NCBI GenBank assembly: GCA_946413655.1
Contig: CAMKLO010000032.1
Location: forward strand, 1 to 39,705
From: an uncultured Fibrobacter sp.
GTDB taxonomy: Bacteria; Fibrobacterota; Fibrobacteria; Fibrobacterales; Fibrobacteraceae
Direction of reading: 5' to 3'
DNA length: 39,705 nucleotides
Shown here: piece by piece, positions 35,138-39,705 of the stretch
Numbering within the stretch: the first letter of the stretch is position 1
How the letters are laid out: the number at the start of each line of letters is the position of its first letter
Notes under the pieces: model-generated
What the model was told of the DNA's origin: nothing
Database searches by the model: none
What the model saw: only the letters and a program-made list of their open reading frames with translations
Program-made: the position numbers and the translations under genes

Positions 35138-36091
35138 ATGACATCAATGCTTTTAGACGAATACATCCAAAATTTCTTGATATACCTGCAAACACAGCGA
35201 AGGTATTCCGAAAGGACTGTCATCACCTACCGGAAATCGCTCGAAAAATACTGTACTTCGATAGCCGGAAACGGTCCCGCAAATAAGAATGCGACACACG
35301 AAGCCACCTCGGCAAAGGCAATACCCCTCGCCGCATTCTCCGAAATGAGCGTCAAGAATTTTGTGTGGGATTTGAAAATCAAGCAGAAACTCGCCCCCAC
35401 CAGCATCTGCGAGCACCTCGCCGCACTAAAAAGTTTCGGCAAATACCTCGTCCGCTCCAAGATTTTGCAGAAAAATCCCGCCGAAGCAGTTCCCATGCCA
35501 AAGCGTCCTAAACGACTCGTAAGCATACTCGGGCAAAAGGACCTCGTCGAAGAAAAATTCCCGGAGTTGCCCGAAAACCCGAAACTACCGCAAATCCGTG
35601 CACGGTTCCTGCTCGAACTCATCTACGGTTCCGGACTCCGCATCTCGGAATGCCAAACCCTCTGCTGGAACCAATTACGCACAAAAGAACGCCTTGTCCG
35701 CGTCATCGGTAAAGGCAACAAGGAACGCATCGTCCCCATCACAGATTCGCTTATCACATGGCTTGAAAAATTCAGGGCCGCAGAAATCGAGGCCGGCCAT
35801 GCACCGAGCGAAACGAGCTACGTGTTCCTGAGCGAAGACGGCAAGCCATTCTCCGTCCGCACACTCCGAAACGACATCCACAACCTGCTCCGTGAAATCG
35901 GCTGGGAAGGGAAAGCGAGCCCGCACGTGCTACGGCACAGTTTCGCCACGCACCTGCTCGAGAACGGAGCCGAAATCATGAGCGTCAAGGAAATGCTCGG
36001 GCACTCGAACATCTCGACCACGCAAGTCTATACGCACGTGAACGCCGAACGCCTCCGCGAAGCCTTCAAGAAAACACACCCAAGGGCGTAG
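35138..36091 (+). CDS. Tyrosine recombinase, XerC/XerD type
   Basis: 317 residues with the N-terminal SAM-like core-binding domain (LDEYIQNFLIYLQTQRRYSERTV) and a C-terminal catalytic domain. All catalytic residues are visible: Arg168 (GSGLRISE), Lys192 (GKGNKERIV), His263 and Arg266 (HVLRHSFATH), His289 (LGHSNISTTQ) and Tyr298 (VYTHV). Length and motifs fit housekeeping Xer proteins that resolve chromosome dimers at dif; no neighbouring integron, phage or element genes suggest another role. XerC and XerD cannot be told apart safely here. The N-terminal domain has a short insertion (around 47-68). The ATG at 35138 or 35147 may be used. Confidence 0.92.
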   Translation: MTSMLLDEYIQNFLIYLQTQRRYSERTVITYRKSLEKYCTSIAGNGPANKNATHEATSAKAIPLAAFSEMSVKNFVWDLKIKQKLAPTSICEHLAALKSFGKYLVRSKILQKNPAEAVPMPKRPKRLVSILGQKDLVEEKFPELPENPKLPQIRARFLLELIYGSGLRISECQTLCWNQLRTKERLVRVIGKGNKERIVPITDSLITWLEKFRAAEIEAGHAPSETSYVFLSEDGKPFSVRTLRNDIHNLLREIGWEGKASPHVLRHSFATHLLENGAEIMSVKEMLGHSNISTTQVYTHVNAERLREAFKKTHPRA

Positions 36092-36092
36092 C

Positions 36093-36225
36093 CCTCTAGA
36101 CGAAAGAACGGACCTACGGTCCTACAGACGAAAGACGAGAGAAATTTTTTTCAACTATCAAGCGTCAAAGGCACGACTATTTATCTTTCGTCTCTCGTCT
36201 ACCAGCGAAGCGGTCTTTCGTCTAA
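36093..36225. repeat. Two inverted dispersed elements between convergent genes
   Basis: Element 1 (36097-36143) begins six bases after the recombinase stop: TAGACGAAAGAACG, hairpin GGACC-TAC-GGTCC, then ACAGACGAAAGACGAGAGA and T7. Element 2 (36183-36223, minus strand) begins two bases after the barrel stop: TTAGACGAAAGA, a variable centre, then TAGACGAGAGACGAAAGA. Both read away from the gene they follow. Confidence 0.75.
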
Positions 36226-37350
36226 TTAAAAGAAGCTTCCTTTCACGCCGACGGCAATCGTCCACTGCTGACCGATGTCGCTCCAGTCGGGAGCGTTCCA
36301 CTTTTTCATCGGCTTTTCGCTATATTCGTTATCAGGGTCGGCACCACCCGCCTTGTCATGAATCGGCAGCGAGAACGCGAGGAACACCGGGAAGTCCGGA
36401 TTCGAGAATTCAATGCCATAAACAAGCGACATTGACCATGCCTGATGATCTGGGTCCGGCCTCGGATTATAGCTTCCTTCCACTTCTGAAGAAATCCAAG
36501 CCACACCCAGCGGCACGGAAAAATTCAAGCCAAACGATTGCACAATGCCCGCACGTCCGCGGTAACCATAAGCGATAGAACCGCCAATAGAAGGCGGCGT
36601 AAACGCGCCAAGGTCGTTCTCGCCATACGGCTTAAAATGATACTTGAAACGGTCGCCGTTCTTGTTCTTGAGATTCTTCCAGTAGCTATCGTTGAACTCG
36701 TTCTCACCTGAAAAAAGATGCATTGCAAACGGGTGCGTGTAACTCAAGCTGTAAAGCCAAATTCCTTTATCCGTATCGCGACTGTAGTCCCAGCCCAACG
36801 TAAGCGAGTAAAGTCCGCTCCCTTTTTGGAAACTACTCGGCAAAATCTGCCTTGCCGCATCTGTTCCGCGTTTTACGTCGTACTGCCCCGTCGGAATCGT
36901 CAAAGATGCCGAAAGCGAAGCCGCACCGCCACTGCCAATCGTCTTGGAAAAGTCAAACGAAATATCGCCAAGGCCGCCCGTACTGCGATCTACCGGAGGT
37001 TGATTGGTGCGGTACTGCACCTCGCCACGATGGCTCATGAACGGAATCGTCACGCCCACCTTCGTATCCCACGTTGGCTTGAACGAAAAATGCGGATTCA
37101 CCGAGAACGCAGAAAAATTCTGTCCGACGTTGTACTTCGTAAAAACTTCCGCTTCGAGGTAACCGCCCGAAGTTCCTTGACCAATCCACTTGATGCCATC
37201 GCCCGAACCACCACCGGAACCGCCGGCACCACAACCGCCAATAGACTCCCACGGAGTCGCAGGCGTTACAGGGGAACTAAAACCGGCATAAAAAGCAACC
37301 GCTACAAGCGCGACAAGAGAACAGCCTTCAATCAAAAAATTCTTTTTCAT
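36226..37350 (-). CDS. Outer-membrane beta-barrel protein
   Basis: 374 residues: an N-terminal signal or membrane segment (MKKNFLIEGCSLVALVAVAF), a glycine-rich stretch (GGCGAGGSGGGSGDG), then a barrel resembling the phenol_MetA_deg/transporter-like porin group: strands such as VFTKYNVGQNFSAFSV, PTWDTKVGVTIPF, SLSASLTIPTGQYDV, LYSLTLGWDYSRD and a terminal WTIAVGVKGSFF ending in Phe, as outer-membrane proteins do. The ATG at 37350 has GAGG seven bases upstream, and that site overlaps the stop of the preceding lipoprotein gene, so the two are coupled. The substrate is unknown. Confidence 0.75.
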   Translation of the reverse strand: MKKNFLIEGCSLVALVAVAFYAGFSSPVTPATPWESIGGCGAGGSGGGSGDGIKWIGQGTSGGYLEAEVFTKYNVGQNFSAFSVNPHFSFKPTWDTKVGVTIPFMSHRGEVQYRTNQPPVDRSTGGLGDISFDFSKTIGSGGAASLSASLTIPTGQYDVKRGTDAARQILPSSFQKGSGLYSLTLGWDYSRDTDKGIWLYSLSYTHPFAMHLFSGENEFNDSYWKNLKNKNGDRFKYHFKPYGENDLGAFTPPSIGGSIAYGYRGRAGIVQSFGLNFSVPLGVAWISSEVEGSYNPRPDPDHQAWSMSLVYGIEFSNPDFPVFLAFSLPIHDKAGGADPDNEYSEKPMKKWNAPDWSDIGQQWTIAVGVKGSFF

Positions 37351-37358
37351 GTCGAACC

Positions 37359-38573
37359 TCACGGAAGCTTAAGCAAATATGCATTGTTAGTGCCAGTCGC
37401 CAGGAACTTGCCATCAGGGGAAAGGCCGCCCGTCATGGGCACCTTGGCTATTTCAAAAGCATCGCCCTCCCATTTCGCCTCAATGACTTTCGGTACGCCC
37501 GTCAGCAAACGAATTTCACGCATCACCGTGTAACCCACAGAACCATCATCCGCAATCGTCAAATCCTTGTCGTTGACCATCGGAGATCCTATGGGGAATT
37601 CAGCCCACAGCACAAACAAGAGACCATTGGATTCAAACCAATGCGGCTGTGCCGGTTCCGACATTTTTTCATGCATACGTTCAATCTTGATCGGTTCAGC
37701 ATCCTTAGAAAGTTCCTGTACATAAGCTTCCCAGCTCGTAGAACTTTCGTACATATTATAGACGACATATTTTCCATCAGGCGAAATCAAGGGGGCGTCG
37801 ATTTTCCAGTCACTCCGGTCCTTGGGCTTCTTAAGCGAAACCGCATTCTTCTTACCGCCGTTTGCATAGTCGATAAACACGATATTCAGAGGCTTATCCG
37901 AGCCTTCCGCATACACCAGTCGCACATTATTCGTACCAAAATAGCCCTCGACTGTCGAGATGTCGCCGTCTTCTGGAATTTTCGCCGAAGGATCGACCCA
38001 TAAATGCGGCGAAGCCATTTCAATCATACCCTTCTCAACGAACCAGAACTTCGCATTGTTCGACGGACGAACCGCAAAGATACCGAAGTCCAAATTTGAG
38101 CAACTCTTGCTACCATCAACATCGTAACCGCGCAAAGCCACAATGAAATCCGCATGTGTACTCCATTCTGGGTCTTGGAACTGGCATTCTCCCTTGGATT
38201 CATCTCGCATCAGGTACCAGAGAACATGTTCCGCCGTATCGGAAATTGTCAGGCGGTCATGTTGAAGGACCTTGCGGGCCTTGGAATTCACCACATTGTA
38301 TTCTGAATCCGGAGCGACTACGCCAAGTTTACGACTAAAGTTAAGCCATAACATGGCGCCCGGGAAATTTACGGTATCCTGAGAAATAGACGGATTACAA
38401 ATTTGCAAGCTTTCATCATTTTCACGGTCATAATTCACCCTATACATCGTACCATTTGCGGATGCATGGCTAGACTCGTGATTACCTGCAGATTCCGCCG
38501 TAAACGGATCGGGCGTGTAGCACGCCACAAGCGAAAGGGCCAAAAGACCCAAAGGTAAGAGCTTCTTTTTCAT
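37359..38573 (-). CDS. Lipoprotein with TolB/PD40-like propeller repeats
   Basis: 404 residues: a signal ending LSLVAC (Cys18 or nearby) and a mature region with at least two PD40/WD40-like blades (APLISPDGKYVVYNMYE; GGLSPDGKFLATGTNNAYLL), each with the SPDGK turn typical of TolB-like beta-propellers. Cys residues (QICNPS, GECQFQD, SCSNLDFG) may form disulfides. The ATG at 38573 was chosen over a TTG one codon earlier; a TATATTGC box ends 6 nt upstream. The gene is coupled to the barrel gene at 36226, so a shared outer-membrane role is likely. The ligand is unknown. Confidence 0.72.
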   Translation of the reverse strand: MKKKLLPLGLLALSLVACYTPDPFTAESAGNHESSHASANGTMYRVNYDRENDESLQICNPSISQDTVNFPGAMLWLNFSRKLGVVAPDSEYNVVNSKARKVLQHDRLTISDTAEHVLWYLMRDESKGECQFQDPEWSTHADFIVALRGYDVDGSKSCSNLDFGIFAVRPSNNAKFWFVEKGMIEMASPHLWVDPSAKIPEDGDISTVEGYFGTNNVRLVYAEGSDKPLNIVFIDYANGGKKNAVSLKKPKDRSDWKIDAPLISPDGKYVVYNMYESSTSWEAYVQELSKDAEPIKIERMHEKMSEPAQPHWFESNGLLFVLWAEFPIGSPMVNDKDLTIADDGSVGYTVMREIRLLTGVPKVIEAKWEGDAFEIAKVPMTGGLSPDGKFLATGTNNAYLLKLP

Positions 38574-38579
38574 CAATAT

Positions 38580-38587
38580 GCAATATA
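38580..38587 (-). promoter_or_regulatory. TATATTGC box before the propeller lipoprotein gene
   Basis: A variant of the TATATTTG box, ending 6 nt before the ATG at 38573, again with no ribosome site in between. Confidence 0.35.
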
Positions 38588-38735
38588 GTTATTAGAAGAT
38601 GATAGTTTATGGAACTTAGTTACTAGATACTAGTTATTAGTTACTAGAAATTGCAATAGGAACATTTCTTGTAACTCGGAACTCCTAACTGCAAGGAAGT
38701 CGCCCTAGTAACTTAGAACTCATAACTCAAAAAAA
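38588..38735. repeat. AT-rich repeat tract
   Basis: TTAGTTACTAGA occurs at 38616-38627 and 38637-38648, with related TAGTTA/ACTAG words between, then AACTCGGAACTCCTAACT and ACTTAGAACTCATAACTC. It resembles the tract at 33744-33811 and the start of the lipoprotein gene at 28800. No gene is seen. Confidence 0.55.
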
Positions 38736-38767
38736 ATGTATATATTATATGATACTGGGAGTACTCT

Positions 38768-39124
38768 ATGAAAATTGAAAAAAGCAAGTTAATTAAAAAT
38801 CGCGAATGGTCCGAAACCACAAGAACGCGTCTTGCGGCAGCACTCGGCATATCCGCCCTCGTCTCGCTGACATCTTGCACCAAGGCTCCCGCTCCCGGTC
38901 TCGAAGCATCACCGGAACCGCCCGTCACAAGCGAGACAGCCGGAGAAGCCCCGAATGCCCCGCTCCCGGCACAGCAATCCGAAGCAGCTACCACCGCCGA
39001 AACTCAGCTTTCGTCTAGCAGCATCTCCAGTTCCTCGGAAGAAGACCCGGGACCGACAGCCGGCATGCCCTACTACGATTACGAAGAAGAACAGCAACGG
39101 CAACAGCAAGAGTCGCAAAAATAA
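38768..39124 (+). CDS. Small serine/glutamine-rich lipoprotein
   Basis: Not recognised. 118 residues: a charged N-terminus, signal core, and lipobox LTSC (Cys37), then a low-complexity mature part: Pro/Ala/Glu-rich (APAPGLEASPEPPVTSE), a Ser stretch (SSSSISSSSEEDPG), and a Gln/Glu-rich end (YDYEEEQQRQQQES). No folded domain is apparent. The long n-region resembles a recruited upstream extension. The ATG at 38768 has a good GGGAG site seven bases upstream, and TATATTATA lies before it. It stands alone between the AT-rich repeat tract and a terminator. Confidence 0.75.
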   Translation: MKIEKSKLIKNREWSETTRTRLAAALGISALVSLTSCTKAPAPGLEASPEPPVTSETAGEAPNAPLPAQQSEAATTAETQLSSSSISSSSEEDPGPTAGMPYYDYEEEQQRQQQESQK

Positions 39125-39203
39125 TTTGTTCTTAGTAACGCAGTCGAAAGAGCTGCATTGACGAACAGTATTTTTCAAATTAACGGCGAAAACGAAGGAT
39201 TTT

Positions 39204-39233
39204 AGGGACGTAAAGCCAAAAACGTCCCTTTTT
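39204..39233 (+). terminator. Intrinsic terminator before parE
   Basis: Stem AGGGACGT (39204-39211), a 10-nt loop, stem ACGTCCCT (39222-39229), then a T-run to 39233. It ends the lipoprotein transcript and isolates the parE promoter. Confidence 0.9.
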
Positions 39234-39266
39234 CATTGCCCTTATGTGCAGTAATTAAAATTTTTA

Positions 39267-39274
39267 TATATTTG
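39267..39274 (+). promoter_or_regulatory. TATATTTG box of parE
   Basis: Same -10-like box as at 9906 and 33675, but about 205 nt before the ATG, so parE would have a long leader. Confidence 0.45.
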
Positions 39275-39306
39275 TTACGGTTTATTAAAACGATAGCTTG
39301 GGAGGC

Positions 39307-39454
39307 TCAAAAAATTTGCTTTGAAGAAAAAAATTGAGCGAAACCGAGTGCAGGCAGGAATGAAAAGTGGTGAATACTGGAAGTCTTTACCACTTTGAAT
39401 GACGAACCTGCACGATGTGTTGCAGCCAATTTTTTGAAAATGAAATTTTTTGAG
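39307..39454 (+). promoter_or_regulatory. Long nested hairpin in the parE leader
   Basis: Four nested perfect helices: P1 CTCAAAAAATTT (39307-39318) with AAATTTTTTGAG (39443-39454); P2 AAAAAATTG (39328-39336) with CAATTTTTT (39427-39435); P3 GTGCAGG (39348-39354) with CCTGCAC (39407-39413); P4 AAAGTGGT (39364-39371) with ACCACTTT (39389-39396). Internal loops of about 7-13 nt separate them. GCTCAA (39305-39310) can instead pair with TTGAGC (39334-39339), which would break P1 and P2. It may be a regulatory leader RNA or a small inverted-repeat element. Confidence 0.6.
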
Positions 39455-39479
39455 ACGACCTAATAAAAGAGATTGATTA

Positions 39480-39705
39480 ATGGCAGCTACGAAATATACA
39501 GAAGAAAGCATCAAGTCCCTCGAATGGCATGAACATATCCGCCTCCGCCCCGGCATGTACATCGGTAAGCTCGGCGACGGACAGAGCCCGGATGACGGCA
39601 TTTACGTGCTCGTCAAGGAAATTATCGACAACTCCATCGACGAATTCGTCATGGGTGCGGGCAAGAAGATTGAAATTGACATCGAAGACCGCGCGGCCCG
39701 CGTGC
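39480..39705 (+). CDS. parE: DNA topoisomerase IV subunit B, N-terminal part
   Basis: The gene runs off the window; 75 codons are visible. The start [20 protein letters not shown] leads to [14 protein letters not shown] and [22 protein letters not shown], which is the GHKL ATPase start of type II topoisomerase B subunits (the N-box Glu and Asn in KEIIDN are present). The GKLGDG...DDGIYVL wording is that of the ParE-type subunits of Bacteroidetes and relatives, rather than GyrB with its GDTxxxGLHHL. The ATG at 39480 has AAGAGA upstream. The subunit hydrolyses ATP to drive strand passage during chromosome decatenation. GyrB remains a less likely alternative. Confidence 0.85.
   Translation, partial: MAATKYTEESIKSLEWHEHIRLRPGMYIGKLGDGQSPDDGIYVLVKEIIDNSIDEFVMGAGKKIEIDIEDRAARV

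Noticed and set aside
35138..36091. Recombinase as evidence of an integrated element
   Set aside because: It has housekeeping Xer length and motifs, with no integrase neighbours, tRNA or att repeats nearby.

Overview
The window looks like a chromosomal segment of a Fibrobacter species (Fibrobacterota, Gram-negative, cellulolytic). The evidence is two copies of the Fibrobacter succinogenes major paralogous domain (27241-28800), many lipoproteins with poly-serine KSSSS/AKSSSS linkers, PorV/PorQ-like and other outer-membrane barrels, and a topoisomerase IV subunit B of the Bacteroidetes/Fibrobacter type at the right edge. No rRNA, tRNA, CRISPR array, prophage or complete insertion sequence was recognised. 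Several listed starts differ from the longest open frame because the longest frame began at an unsupported TTG or GTG.

Layout. 1-243 is repeat DNA. 244-1152 is an aspartoacylase-family enzyme. 1285-9783 is an envelope block: three LtaS-like membrane phosphotransferases of the alkaline-phosphatase superfamily around an HpnN/MMPL-type RND transporter. 9919-14067 is a large SWIM-SNF2 helicase, followed by a flavin split-barrel protein (14130-14669). 14777-22864 (minus) is the conserved translation operon rimP-nusA-infB-rbfA-truB-ribF plus two small exported proteins. 23343-24317 is an Rpn-type PD-(D/E)XK nuclease. 24414-29673 (minus) holds two copies of a two-gene envelope module, each a CsgG/FlgO-like protein with a membrane tail followed by a serine-rich lipoprotein whose mature end begins CTDY. 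30262-33669 (minus) is a tight four-gene unit: a tail-anchored STAS protein, an apparently inactive LytM/M23-like protein, a lipoprotein and a divergent Nudix protein. 33812-38573 holds two outer-membrane barrels, a propeller-like lipoprotein and a XerC/D-type recombinase. 38768-39124 is a small lipoprotein, and parE begins at 39480 behind a strongly foldable leader.

The least ordinary signals are not single genes. (1) Short dispersed repeats lie directly after stop codons and have also been absorbed in frame into truB, the SNF2 helicase and a lipoprotein signal peptide. One type has arms reading TAGACGAAAGA and AGACGARAGA around a variable centre; another is a CGTCATCCTGAG-type palindrome; a third is AT-rich. 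(2) The LtaS-like trio with an RND transporter suggests a lipid or glycan head-group decoration and trafficking system in a diderm. (3) The leader of parE (39307-39454) can fold into four nested helices. (4) Several genes have a TATATTTG-like box ending only 3-6 nt before the ATG, which suggests leaderless or near-leaderless mRNAs.
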